Shown here in pieces: positions 48,879 to 62,011 of a stretch of DNA of 64,000 bases. Both the position numbers and the translations under genes were made by a program. The notes beneath the pieces were generated by a model. It saw only the letters and a list, made by a program, of their open reading frames with translations, did no database searches and was not told the DNA's origin. The DNA comes from Amia ocellicauda (Eukaryota; Chordata; Actinopteri; Amiiformes; Amiidae). Positions within the stretch are counted from its first letter, which is position 1. Each line of letters opens with the position of its first letter. The DNA lies in contig NC_089852.1 in the NCBI RefSeq assembly GCF_036373705.1, positions 30,070,707-30,134,706 on the forward strand, in the 5' to 3' direction.

Positions 48879-49715
48879 CTGCAGAATGAAGGTGAAGAAG
48901 CTGCCCATGATCCTGGCACTACACCTGAAGCGCTTTAAGTACATGGACCAGCTGCACCGCTACACCAAGCTGTCGTACCGTGTTGTGTTCCCGCTGGAGC
49001 TGCGGCTCTTCAACACCTCCGGCGATGCCACCAACCCCGAGCGGCTGTACGACCTGGTGGCCGTGGTGGTGCACTGCGGGAGGTATGTCTCCACAACACC
49101 CCCCCAGGGCCCTGCCCTTGACACACACACACACACACACACAACACACCCACCCACCATCTGAGGTTGCAAAGTATAGGACCCTGTGTCTGTAGTGATT
49201 GCAAAGTCTGACCTGTGTCTAACTCTGTGTGTCTGTGTGTGTGTGTGTGTGTGTGTTCTCCTCCAGCGGCCCTAACCGAGGTCATTACATTGCCATAGTG
49301 AAGAGCCATGACTTCTGGCTGCTGTTTGATGATGACATCGTGGAGGTGAGTGACGAGGCCTGACAACTACCTGTCACTTGTCATTCCTCTGGGATTGTTT
49401 TACCTCATTTCAAAGTGTATATATGCACAAACTTAAATATATAATTATCTCTTTCTGTATTTGAACATGTAAACTTTAACAATGACTCTGCTCCAGGCTG
49501 AAGTCTGGAAACTATTTTCAAAGAGCTGCAAGAGCCCCCTGCTCACCAGTCGGCTTCTTTCTCGCTCCCCTTCCCTCATCCTCTCTCTCTCTCCTGTCCT
49601 CGGCCTCCTGCAGAAGATCGACGCTCAGGCCATCGAGGAGTTCTACGGGCTGACCTCCGAGATCTCCAAGAACTCCGAGTCGGGGTACATCCTGTTCTAC
49701 CAGTCCCGAGACTGA
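43715..49715 (+). CDS. USP12: Ubiquitin carboxyl-terminal hydrolase 12
   Basis: Nine coding exons are 43715-43762, 45174-45254, 45888-46101, 46404-46633, 47475-47551, 48107-48190, 48885-49082, 49267-49345 and 49614-49715. They give 370 residues, identical in length to human. The Cys box FGNTCYCNS has catalytic Cys48. The His box GPNRGHY has His317, and FDDD has Asp333. Zinc-binding pairs are Cys186/Cys189 and Cys233/Cys236. By family knowledge this cysteine deubiquitinase is activated by WDR48 (UAF1) and WDR20. All junctions are GT-AG except intron 6, which starts GC at 48191 (AAAAG|GCAAGT); only this site keeps frame with exon 7. Exon 7 lies between a TG tract and a CA tract. Confidence 0.97.
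48847..49256 (+). repeat. USP12: TG-CA-TG dinucleotide tracts around USP12 exon 7
   Basis: A TG tract at 48847-48872 occupies the place of the polypyrimidine tract before the exon 7 acceptor (AG at 48883-48884). An AC tract at 49121-49142 lies 39 bp after the exon 7 donor. A second GT tract at 49233-49256 precedes the exon 8 acceptor. In the transcript the UG and CA tracts are complementary. Confidence 0.93.
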
Positions 49716-49954
49716 GCGGGGCGCCACCCAGACCATTCTGGCTGCGCGGCTGCATGGGTGCCCTGTGCAGAGCCTGGTGCTGCCGGGCTGGGTGCCGGTG
49801 CCCTGGTGGGGTCGCAGCGCAGGGCGCCACACGGGAGACAAACACTCTGCCACACCGGACAGTGGGTTAAATTGCTCAGGTATCAGGTGTCACAGTCACT
49901 GACTGACAAAGCTCCTGACTGTGCATTGGATAAACACACACTTATATATACAAT

Positions 49955-49993
<39 letters not shown>

Positions 49994-52590
49994 ATACATA
50001 TAGTCTCTCACACGCACACAAAGGGGTTCCTTTCCTTTCAGACATGATTCTGAAATTCCAGACACCACCTCTTCTCAGTTTTTTCTTAGTTTGTTGAAAG
50101 TCTTTCAGAGAAGCTGGTTTGGGTTTTTTTTGGTGCAGGGTTTGGGGTGGGTGGGGGCGTGAGAGAGCTGATAGAAGGCAGAGAGAGGGATGGGATTTTT
50201 TTTTTTAAATTTTATTATTACGACTGATTTTGTTGTTGGGTTTTGTTTGTTATGGGCGTTTTGCCCTTTGTGAGTCGGGCGCTGTTGTAAAGATCGCTCC
50301 GTTGGTATGATTCCTGGAGCCCGGGTGTCCAGAGCCGCACCCAGGAGAAGTGCGGCCTCCTGTAAGGGTCTGCCGTGTGGCTGATTGGCTGCCTGATTAA
50401 TGTCACTTATAGCTGCTCTTGCTTTGACAATTTTGGACACGGCGGTCTCCAACTGGCTCCACTTTTTATTGTGTATTTGATTGCGTTTTAGTTTTAATCC
50501 TGACATCTCCCTCTCCCTCTCTCTGTCCGTCCGGCTCTCTACGGCACAGAGAGCTCAGGGAGCGGTGTCTAAATGCGTGTGACCGATGAATGAATGTATG
50601 GGGCACTGTGACTAGCCAGGGTGGGGGACGCATGGAGAGAGAGCGTGTCTGTGCTGTCCTGAAGACGAGTGGACTTGCACGCGTGCTGCTAGTGGGGGGC
50701 GGGGGGCGGGTAGGGCGACTCCGATGGGTTCACTATGGCTGAGTGTTGGGTTGGTGTTGCCTTGGTCCTCAGGATGTATAATTCTTATTATTATTGTTCT
50801 GTAAGGGTTATATTGGTCTCTTCTGCTGTGTCGTTTCTTTTGTTCTTTTGTTGGGGTTTCTTCGCTAGGGAGCCTCGGGGGAGAGCCTCTGGCTGTGAGT
50901 CGTGGGGTGTGGGGGTGGGCAGCGCTGATACTGGGTCACTGTGTGTGCGTGCCAGTGTGACAGTGAGTGTGACGTCTGTGTCCTGTATAGGATGTGGGAG
51001 TTCAGTGCTGCAGCTTGGGGGGAGAGGGAGGTCAAAGTGATCAGAAGGAGCAGGTTTACCCTGGTTTGACTGGTGGTTTTACCCTAGTGCTACAGTGGCT
51101 TCCTGTGGCTTCACCCTGCCTTCCCCATGCTTCACGACAGCTGAGGGAATACACTGGTGTACTGAGATCAGAGTGTTGAAGGCGTGTTGACTATAGGGGA
51201 CTGTGGCTTTCTCCTGGTAGTGCGTAGTGAAGCGTGGTGAAGCCATGTCCAACCCACAGGAGACCACTGTAAAACTATTGCACATGCGTGGCTAATCCAT
51301 GTCAAACAGACGGCTCTCACACAGTGCCAACATTCCGGGCTCCCCTCGCTCCTCAGCTATGGGTGCTTTTCAGTGTCATTCCTATGTACAGTTCCCGGGT
51401 GCTGAGATAGGCACCCCTAGAGGCCGGGAGGCTGCACTGCACACACACACTAATACTAATTTCCCCTCCTTGACCTACAAGACACACAGTCAGCTTAGAG
51501 ACTGACTGAGAGGTGCCGTTGAGACAGCAGCCACTATTTGCTCAATGGGTCCGGTCCGAATCCTCCAGGTTTCATGATGAGCAGCAGAACCATACAGAAC
51601 CGACTCCAGGGATGCTTCTGCTGTAAGAGTTTGCACAAGGGCCTGTAGCTTGTTACAAGACTGGACTGGATCACAGGGCTGAGCAGGACGGGCCTGGTTT
51701 GGCTCCCTGTCGAGTGCTCTGCAGTCCAGTCCGTGGCAGTGAGATGGCACCACCGCCTTCCTGATCACTGAGCTGGCACTGTAAATATCGAGGGGTCTGA
51801 TCTGCAGTGAACTGGTCTGAGGAAACCGGTGGGCTGGGTATCCTGGCTGCAGGTGATCTGCGTTTTTATTTATGATGATCTTCAGTACAAATGACAAATG
51901 AACAGACAGAGCGCCGTGGAAAGTTGCACCCGGGCAGGTGTGGATCACTGTACTTTTTCCGTTACTTTTTAACAATTGTAATCCTAGTCATTGTGGTTTT
52001 ATTTTTGTGTTGCCAAAAAGCACTGGAGAGTCAACACTGCTCATTACCCCTGTCTGCGGAGAAGGTGAGCGAATGGGCGGGGTGGGGGGTGCTGATTGGC
52101 GGTCGGGGGTTCTGGGTGTTCAGTAGCGTAATGTAATTTACCAGGAGTTGGAATTCTTGACCGCTGACCCCGCCTCCCTTGTGCACGGCCTCTCCTGATT
52201 GGTTTCTCAGCCTGAGCGGGCCGCTTTATTGGCTGTCAGTGGCGAGCCTGATTTCAGATTACAGCTCGGTGTGTCTTCTGCCTCTGTACCTCCAGGGGGT
52301 GTGTGTGTGTGTCTCTGATTTTGTACATTCGAGTCTAGTATTTCTACAGGACATGATGTATGTTATTTCTTAACATACCAGATGTATAAATCTTAAAATT
52401 ATAAATATTAATGAAGAAAATGAAGAAAAAAGATAATTAATAATAATGTAATCTAAATGATATGATGTTGCACTTTTGATACAGATTTCTAGGTGTTGGT
52501 GGCGGATTTTAGGGTTTGCTTGAGACAGCCTGTTGTGAAATGATCATTTTCTGTTCTAAAGAAAAAAAACAATAAAATAAATACATAAAT
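49716..52590 (+). other. USP12: Probable long USP12 3'UTR
   Basis: No other gene is seen after the stop codon. The first plus-strand AATAAA is at 52571-52576, followed by further A/T-rich sequence, which would give a 3'UTR of about 2.9 kb. Human USP12 also has a long 3'UTR. Within it are a CA tract at 49958-49991 and a GC-rich stretch at 50695-50720. The end is inferred from the poly(A) signal alone. Confidence 0.45.
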
Positions 52591-52599
52591 GAATACAAA

Positions 52600-55500
52600 T
52601 ACAGGCAAGCTGTGTGTGTGTGTATTTTTATATTGTGTGTGTATTTGTATATTGGGTGTGAGTGTCTGGGTGTTTATTATCGGTCATCAAGCTTTTCACT
52701 TCTCGAACTCTGGCAAGAAACTGACTTCTTTTGTAAGCAATCGGGGCTGTGTTGTGATTTTTATTTTGAATTCCTGGGCGAAGGCAATTCAAAATTGCAC
52801 GCTTGAATGCAAACACAGAAGAAACAACTCCAAAAACAACCCTGTAAAGAATGCATTGTGTCCCTGTGAGAACCTCGGTCAACACCAGCCAGCTGGAGCG
52901 GAAGGGCAGAGAGTCGAGGGGAAGAGGAAGGACGGGGGCAGTGAGCAGGCGGCGGGCACACAGCTCTGCCCATGCACTGACACAACATCTCACTGCCCAC
53001 AGTCTGAGAGCAGCCCGTGCTGTGACGGATCGCTGAACAGCGGGTCCCCACATGAAGCTGTTTGTGTGTCTGAGCCGGGTTTGACCCATGTGTCCAGTGC
53101 TTCACTCAGCAGCCACGCTCTCCTGTGCCAGAGCTCTCCCCCCCGGGCTGGGCTCAGGGGCTGTTAGCACAATCACACCCGCAGACGAACGATGCGAGGG
53201 AAATTCCGCTTGTATGAGTGTTTCGCAGAGGGATTCACAAGAGCAGATAGAAACGTCACACATTTCTTGTTCTTGTATACAATGGCCTAAAGGGGAGAAT
53301 GTTTAGGGAAACTTTCTCCCAGATTCTGCGATCTCCAGCAGTTTTGTACATGCCCAAAAACAGACACCACTTCCTTATGAACTGAATTTCCAAGACATTT
53401 CTCACACGGGTCGGACACGGTCCCTGCCACGGGGGCGGGGGTGCAAAATGATTTAGGTATGAATACAAACTGATCGGACACATTTATCTGTCCCTGTGCC
53501 ACTGTGGCCGCTCAGCAGTGGTGTTATGAGTCGGGGCGGGGGTCGTGAAGTCTTCATTTGCAACGTCTGCTATTCAGCACGGGAGTGTGCAGCTGCCTCC
53601 GAAGCTCCTGGGCGCACTTTGGGAGGGTGAGAGGGTGGCAGCAGGGGTGAGCAGCTCACAGCAGGCCGTGTGTCTGAGCGAATGCCAGTGTCTCAGGCCG
53701 GGTGGGGGGCTCATGCCTCAGGGCTTCTTCTTCAGGGATCTGTTTAGCTATGGCTGCCAAGAGCAATAGAGTCTTCCAGTGAGACACGCAGGGCTGCGCT
53801 GGGCTCCCGGCCGAGAGACAGTCACGCAGCTGCCAGAGACAGTGGAGGTAAACAGGGCCTCAGCAGGAGAGAGCCTTCACAAGCAGCTGCTGAACATCTG
53901 GAGGAAGTGGGTGTCTGTCATCCCAGCTCTGCTTAGAGAGGGTCTTACTGTATATGGTGATCAGTGCAATTAAAACAATGTATCCCAGCATGCAGTTTTC
54001 AGTGACCTTAAATTGATAGTCTTGCCCATCATAAAATGTTTTTTTTAATTACTATATTGATTATTTCCAACTTAGTTCCACTAAGCTCCATGTTTCAACT
54101 GGGCACACACTGGGGACCATTGACCCTCTGTGCTCCTCGTGTGTATATATCAGTGCTCCTGTACGTGCTGCAGGCCACAAGGCATGCTGGCCACTGCCAA
54201 CTGACTGCCAGGGTTGCCGAACGCTGGGAACAAATGCTGGGGTATATTCCACTGGGCCGAGAAGAGCCAACATGTGAAGTGTGGGACCTGCAGAGTTGTG
54301 GCTGGGGGGCCCGGAACATGGCAGGCACGTGCTAAGTGCTCATACGCATCTCCACACACTTGTTACACAGATGCACATGCAGGTGGCTCTGCACATGTGT
54401 GTGAGGGGAACGGAGGCTGTGTAATGGAGGGTCTGGAGAATATGGGTTGGGGGGGAGAACCATGGTGAGAAACTCAGAGACCTGCAGAGTGCTGTGTTAG
54501 TGTTACACCATGCTGTGTGAGCTGTAGTGCTGTGTTACTCATAAGGTGACATCTTGTTTCTGTCTGTGCAATGTCACAGCATCTATTGTCATTGTTTCTC
54601 TCTGGCATCTAAAGCCCTCCTCTCCTCCTTACCCACGCACGCACACAGCTGACGACATTCCGCAAGTTCCGGCATGGCGCCGGAGATTCTGAGTCAAGGC
54701 TGCTGATGAATGGCTGTCTTGCCTCACCCCACAGGTCCTGCTCCATTTTATATGAGAGCGTGCGTAAGGCCATTCCAGTCCGCTGCCTGTAACCACCATC
54801 AATGGAGGGGGGACCCAGACAGCCAGCTCACAAAGGAGACAGACCCTTGAGCGCAGTGCAGCGGAACAATAGCGTTTTTTTTCCTCGTCCGCCACCTCTG
54901 AGCTCTGAGAGATGCAGCTGCAGTGTGTCGACACAGGTACCGCCCGCTATCACCAAGGACGATACCCCCCCAGGCCCAGGAGCCCTGGGCCAGGAAGAAG
55001 TCGGAGCTCACAGGAAGTTCAGGAGGTTTTCAGTGGGTTGTTCCAGGGGGAATCACACCTTCATTCATGAGTGACTCCTGGACGTTATTGTAAAGCGCCA
55101 CCCTGAGAGCTGAGCAGGACACCAGCACCGTAGGGCCCTGTGTTTGCATGACTTGCATGATTTTGAATCTGTTGTTTCCGTCGTGTTAATCGCAGGGCTC
55201 TAGTGATGAGGTGAGGGGTGGAGCGTATGGGGGTACAAACACCTTCACATATCCCAGGACAGCAGGAGGGCCCAGCACATTTATACTCTGCCGGGACATC
55301 GAGGGCTTCAGACATATGCAGATTGCCAGGACACTCTGAACCCTGACAGCAAAGGGTTTTGGTACTACTTTCTGGATGAGCACATAATCCCTTCCAGTTA
55401 TACGATCAAGGTGCCGGTTATGCCAAAGACAGCTGCACCTCAATGGGCTGGAGAAGCCGGTTTATGACCACTCCAGCTGAAACAGAATAATTACTAGTCT

Positions 55501-57240
55501 ACTGCTGCCACCTAGAGTCACAGCACTGACCTTTAGAGTTCAAATGTAAGTGTTGTTCACTGCAGTAACACCCACTCGAATGTGCATCACTGTCCCAGAC
55601 ATACCTCCGCACAGCCCCCCCAGAGGGCAGCAAACCCACAGTCCGACGACAAAAACCCAGTCTGACGTGGTTTTGGACGGCTCTGCCATGTGTAGAGGGG
55701 ATGATGTCACTGTAGCCGTATGCACACTGAGCTCTGTAACAAGCAGACACGCAGGGGAGATTAAGTCAGTGTTTGTAAGAGCTGTGGAGACTGATGGGAA
55801 AGGCAAGCTGGCTGGTGAGAGGATTAGAACAGCACTGCTGGGTTTTACCCGTGGTAGACCCTTCAGTTAACTTTAGAGACAGTGGCGAGAGGAAGCAGGA
55901 CTTATTACAGAGACACACATCTGATAGAAAAGCAACCTGCGTGGTACTTGAGCGAGTTAACTAACGCACACACTCACTGAGACACACATGCAAGCTCACA
56001 GTGATGCCGAGGGGTGTGCCAGCCCAGTCTGGTTCCCACTGTCTGCGTGCAGTGAACACAGCCCAGGCCTGAAGGTCAGGGGACCCGCTCCTGTAGGATG
56101 GCGCTGACAGGACGTCTCCTCTATTGTTCCCTTCAGCTTATCAGTTTCCCAATTGGTGTTTCCAAGTAGCTTGTTCGAATTGACAAATGAGCCCTCCCAC
56201 TGACCCTGACCCGGGGGGGGGGGTGCAGTGACAGGCCTCACACTGAGGGCTCTCTCTCCCCTGACCTGACGGCCGAGAGCAAATACAACACGATTAGCCA
56301 GCATCCCCCTGACAGGCATGTGCAAATATGCCAGCGCCTGAGAAATTGAGTCTCTGCGAGTCTCATAGTGCTGTTAGTATCAAGAGTATGACTGCGGGGG
56401 GAGAGGCCCACAGAAGGATTCAAAAGAATTGAAATGAATACACCTGTATGTATTTATTTTCTTTCTTTAATTTCTTTCTGTTTAGTCGTTTGTCTGACGC
56501 CTTAATCCCAGGTGGACAAGACTTTAACGAGAATCAAAGCACAGAACTGTCGCTGATGGAAACCGTGTCCATGAGGCGACACTGCGGGGGTCACCAGCAG
56601 GATGAAGACCCGCTGTGTGTAAAGCAACACACCACACGGCCAGGACCCCGCTCAGAACAGCGCACCATCGTTTCTATGGTCGAGTGGTGAGTTTTACCAT
56701 CAGAGCCAGGCTTTAACTGGGAGAAGCAGCAGCACAACAGGGCCTGCGCTGGATGAGGGACTCGAAAGAGGCTCCACAGGTCCAGTGAGTGAAGACCATT
56801 ATTCATCATGTCCTCCTAGTGTCGGACCCCTGTAACTGCCCCGCTGCACACAGGATGCCCACTACCACAGTCCTGTTAATCATTAGATGCCCAGAGCGAA
56901 GGGGCGAGATAGCAATCCGGTGGGGGGCAAAGGGACCTTGGTCTATGTTTGGCCTGCCTCTCGGGGGGTGACGCACACTGATTAACTGCTGTGCTGTGCT
57001 GGGCTGGGCGGCTACAGAAGCCAGACTGCCTCTGTTGACCTCCTGGGAAACTCGGGGGGGGGGGGGGACGACTTGCCCCAGGCCCGTCCTGTGTGACTCT
57101 TGCTAGTGGAGAGAGAACACAACGTGACTCAGCTGAGGACACAGGCTTTCTCCCAGTGACGGTGGACTGAGCTGGGCTGAGCAACAGGAGACATCACTGA
57201 TCCAACTGCGCCCCCTGCTGTGCACTGTGAGAATATGATT
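52600..57240. other. Intergenic, nothing recognised
   Basis: This is mixed, moderately GC-rich sequence with scattered short repeats. Open frames lack splice context and family similarity. GPR12, which lies beyond USP12 in human, is not present. Confidence 0.4.
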
Positions 57241-57415
57241 TGTCTATTGAGAGCTCGTCACCACTAGAGTAGTAACACATACAACCGTTTTTATTTATTT
57301 ATTCTTTAAAAAACGGCAATTATATTTGTATAAATAAAAACCCTGTTGAGGATTATTTATGTATTCAATCTGATGACGTGTAAATAATACAACAGTGTGT
57401 TTCTTGTACTAGACT

Positions 57416-57708
57416 TGTAATAATCTTGTTCTTTGTTATGGTATCTCAAAACTTACAAACAAGTGCGGTCATGTGACAGTAGTCATGTGCAGCGGTGTGT
57501 ATATAAGCAGGCTATTGCAGCAAGGGACATTTATTATTCCGCTGTGCGATTAGAAAATTGAATCACAACCATCCACAAGACGCACAAATAAGTGTAAATA
57601 TAATTTAAATTGCACATGTACGCAGACCGTTATATTGCAGAGCCATAAATCGAGGCTCTGTAGTTATAGGTGTCTATCTTGTTTTAAGTGTCAAATAAAC
57701 AACTATAA
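57416..57708 (+). mobile_element. Possible solo LTR-like segment
   Basis: This is a 293-bp AT-rich segment beginning TGTAATAATC. It has a TATA box TATATAAG at 57500-57507. A hairpin, CAGAGCC...GGCTCTG, lies near 57638-57660, and AATAAA lies at 57694-57699. That is the promoter-then-poly(A) order expected of an LTR. The 5-mer AGACT flanks it at 57411-57415 and 57709-57713. The 3' edge reads AA rather than the canonical CA, and no tRNA primer site or internal region follows, so the call is weak. Confidence 0.3.
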
Positions 57709-57713
57709 AGACT

Positions 57714-60400
57714 CCCGATGAGGCAGTGAGCCTTGGCTTACAGATCAGAGAGTCACAGTGAATGGGATTCACACAATCACACAAATTAATGAGTGCAGAA
57801 ACTTACAAACTAACAAACGCATCTCGCAAATCTATTCTCTGTGTTCCTAAACCCTAGAAATAAATGCTTATATTGTGTTTTGTATGTGCTGGCATAGAAG
57901 GCTTGATGTGGTTAGGACTCAATGTCGACTCATGTTTCCAGTCCCACCATTTGCATTTACAGAGGTGGTGAGGAGCAGCAAGCCGCCACTAGAGGACAAC
58001 GGCGTTATCCTTCTGTAGATGAATGGTACTCCGTCACATTTGCTACTTCGCTGACATTCACCATTTAAAACCAAAAACCATAAACTCAATCTCTTGGCTT
58101 ATACATGGTCTGATTAAAGCGTCTGAGGCACAAACAGCCGCTTCAGCACCGCGGACAGCGACTCGGCCCGGGGCCAGACCCATCACACGGGCAGGCGCTT
58201 CTGAGTCGTACGGGACGCCCAGAAAGTGTTTTATTTATTTTGGCAAAAGCCAGACTCAACAGGTCCATCCCTAAACACTTCCACATTGAACACTGTCTAA
58301 CATTTCACTTTACACCTTTGTCAAGTGCCATAAAACTAGAGGTTAATTACAATGAATACAATTGGAGCATGGGACACAAGCTTTTTTCATCGCTGCTTCC
58401 AAACCATACATCTGTGAGCTGAGTAAGAGAAGTATTCCTTCAAATGAACTGATCACACACTGGAAATAGTTTAGACTAACAAAACTAACATATTTTATTT
58501 AACATACTAATATTAGCCGATTGGGGAAAAGAAAACAAGTGTCGTACAGCACACGTCACAAAATCGATTACATTTGACTTATAATACAATATACAATTTG
58601 CACTAGTGAAGATTTGAAGAAACGTCTAAACAGAGAACATATCGAATACATTTGGCAGGAACAAGATTAATAGCACAACAATGCACATGATTGCAGGGCC
58701 AGGTTGTCAAGTTTCGGTGCTAGTTTACATCCTGAGGTGACATTTTTTTTAATGCAATACACCCATCTATTCATTTTCAATAAACCTCTCACCCTGCGCA
58801 GGTCACGGTGTATTTATTTAGTGTCGAGATCTCCCGGGTGTGTGGAGATGCCCTCGAGGCTGCACACCTGACACACAGTTACCATGGAGACAAACTCCTC
58901 GACCTGTCCTTCCATGAGGAAAATACACCCCCCACCCCCACCCACCCCCGCCGAGTAAACAAGTAAAAGCCTCCATTCACACAAAGCAAAGTAGAGAAAC
59001 CCCGGCTGTAACTGAAGGCCGAGCTTCTGCCAATCACTAGCAGTGCATTAGGCTGCTGTGTCCAGCTCAGGCAGCAATGTGATATGCATGAAATAATGAA
59101 TGAATGAACACATCAGGTTGCTCCTGGGTAGACAGCGTTCACCCCCTTAACCTGAATGGTTCTATAGGCACAGTATGTTCCCGTGAGGAGATCGGACAAC
59201 GTGCTTGTAACCTACTTATGTGGTTGCCTAGAAACTAGACACAGCTAGAGCAGGGTAAGATGTGCCAGCGCAGCAGCTGACAATTGACTTTACATCTGAC
59301 AGATCATACAATGGTACAGTTGTAGATCCTGCCTCTACAGCCTAGTTCCTGCAGTGTCATGTGTCCGTGTTTCCTGAGGTGAGAGGTGTGCAGTGGGGAT
59401 GCAGACAGGGGCGCCATTGCACTCCTGGCTCGAGGAATCACCAAGAAAAACATACATATGGGGAACGGGCAGGCACAGCTGAATGTAGAAATTATATTAA
59501 CTATACTGGCCACAAGTATATAATTGCCATAAAGTATCTGAAGATACATGGTCTGCATGTGCGAGAACACTATCTTTCAATTTCGAAAACGTGTAATAGA
59601 GCAGCTGATTCTCTGGAGCTGTTCAGCACTAATAAGAGCGTCTGCTTTTAAATACATAAATAAACAAATAAATACATACATACATAATAGGTACTTGTGA
59701 TTCATTTGTTTGTTGTGGTCTATTTGAACCTGCCCACTCACGCTGCTCACTGAGGTGATTTGGCCTTCTGTTTTCAGCCATCAGTTGCGTAGCTTCACCC
59801 AGCAGTAGTGTCCGTCAGCACCAGAAACTCCCCCCCCCTCGGCAAGTACCGCTGGGGTCCTCTCCTCGGCTGCTGACAGTCACGTGACAGAGAGCGAGGT
59901 CACAGGCCACCTCACCGCATCACTCTGTTGATGCTCTGACAGCTCTTGGGCTGCTGTGCTGTAAAGATCATCCCAGAGAAATTAAGAAAAGCCCTGGTCC
60001 TGTATCTGCAATAATAATAATAATATAGTATTTATCAGGTGTCTTGATCCTGGGTGACTTTAACAAAAAAACGGATATACGTTCTACAACGTCACAAGAG
60101 TGACACCTATAGAAGATGAATGTACACATGTGAGATGAGATGAGAGCGCTGTATATGTGTGATCTGAACGGGTTTCTGAAGGAGGCATTAGAGGTGGCGA
60201 GACAAACGCTGCGTGGATAGGATTTCTCCCTCCTCTGCCAGCTGGGGCCCTGGAAGTGTTGTGCACCGTATTATAACTGCTGTCTCTGTTTAATCCCCAT
60301 TCACTGAACACAATCGCGCAAGAACCTGCACGGCTCTCTCGTTCAGCGGGCAGGGAGACGGCACACGGGTGGGCCCACAAAGAGAGCTGCAGGTGGGAGC
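57714..60400. other. Intergenic, nothing recognised
   Basis: This is AT-rich to mixed DNA with an ATAAATAC-type run at 59652-59690 and a short AAT run near 60010. No gene was seen. Confidence 0.4.
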
Positions 60401-60408
60401 TGTAGCAC

Positions 60409-60477
60409 CTTTGTTAATGCATGGGCTTTATTCACTGCACGCTGCGCGCGGTGAATAAAGCCCATGCATTAACAAAG
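60409..60477. repeat. Perfect 27-bp inverted repeat (hairpin)
   Basis: The left arm at 60409-60435 (starting CTTTGTTAATGC, ending TTTATTCAC) is the exact reverse complement of the right arm at 60451-60477. They are separated by a 15-bp GC-rich spacer, TGCACGCTGCGCGCG. Pairing stops sharply at both arm ends. No target duplication was noticed. The function is unknown: an RNA hairpin, a tiny foldback element or a recombination product are all possible. Confidence 0.95.
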
Positions 60478-60479
60478 AA

Positions 60480-62010
60480 AGCCCAGATCATTACGGATTT
60501 ATTTTAAATTAATGTAATTATGTATGTATGTATTTATTTATGTATTCAATAGCTTTTTTGGGGGGGATCTTTTCAATTAACATCATTTGAATTAGTTTCC
60601 ATGTGAATAGCCCGTACGGCCCAGGCCACAGCCCATTCAGAGGAGAGGACCCTTGAAGACTGCCGGCTCCCAGAGAGACAGCCAGCGCTCCTCAGTGTGA
60701 GGGGAGAGGGTGTTGTGTAACCAGGCAGAGCGCAGGTGCGCCGATCAAGGCACGGGGAAGGGACGCTCTGTCTCTCTGCGTGTCTCTCTCTCAGCCATCC
60801 TCTTATGTAACCATGTGTAAGTCTTCAGGGGGACGCGTACTCTAAATAAAGATGGACGGATTGATTGTAGGGCAGTTATATGTGAACAGTTGGTCTCTAA
60901 CTCCCAGACCCTTCAGCATCACAGCTGAGCAGAAAGAAGCTGAAATTATAGGCTGCTCACTGTCCAGCTGTTCACTCTACATCAATCCAAAAACTCCAGA
61001 CTGTTCCAGTACATATCCACCCCCTCCCCCCATCCACTCAGCCCTGCAAGTCCCAGCAATCCCTGTGAACGGGTATCTCATTAAAAGTGCCGGGGTTTGG
61101 GTGCGTGCGTTCCCTTGTCCTTTCTCGTCGCTTCTCCTGTCTTCTGCAGGTGTCAGGAACACTCTGTGCTGGTTGGCTGGCTTCAGCAAAAGCCACCAAA
61201 ATAACCTGGGAGAGATATATTTAGCCATGCTATTGTGACTCGCTCTCCGGCTCCCGAGATAACGACGGTCTGCTCCTGGGGAAGAGGCTGGCAATCGATA
61301 CGTTATTTAGTGTCTGTGAGGCTTGTCCTGCGCCACAGAGCATGCATCAGGCTGGGAATCGATCTTCGTCCATTTCAGGAAGAGGACGCTGTGCAAACTT
61401 GTCTTTTGCCCTTCCCCCTGAATAAAGACCCCCTTCGCTTGTTTTGTGTTGGTTTATGTATTATTTCAATGTCAACAAATAGAAATAAAGACACTCATGC
61501 TTGTGAACTCCAGATAGTGGTGCCTGCTGCTTTGAATTAGTCTATAATTATGGTAGTAGACCTTGTTTTCTGTTTTGCATTCGCATTATTGACTAACAAT
61601 ACTCTTGTTGTCAACCTGTAGGCATTGCAGCCCAGCGGCAACCACTCCTGGAAAGTCATGGGAGTTTCTGTGACTCAGTTCAGAGTGTGCAGTTATGGAT
61701 TAGCTCTTTCCATTGAATTGCAGCTCAAAGATTTTTTGACAGATTGTTCTCTTTATCATCACTTCCAACTGTGTAATCATTAAAACTTGTGTTCCTTCAT
61801 GACATATTTTGTTCCTGTTTTGTTTTAATTTGATAGTTCTGGGAGTAATAGACAGATTCTCAGGTAGTGTGACTGTGCAAACAGACATCGTGTCACTGCT
61901 GCATTGGGAACCTGTACACGGCATCATCAGCACTGGCTAATGGCCCCGTCTGAGACTAGTAAACAGAGGCCTGCTGGGGAATAAACAGATGGCTGCCAGT
62001 GTCCGTGCCA
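60480..62010. other. Intergenic, nothing recognised
   Basis: This is mixed sequence with a short GTAT/TTTA run near 60520-60545. No gene was seen. Confidence 0.4.
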
Positions 62011-62011
62011 T

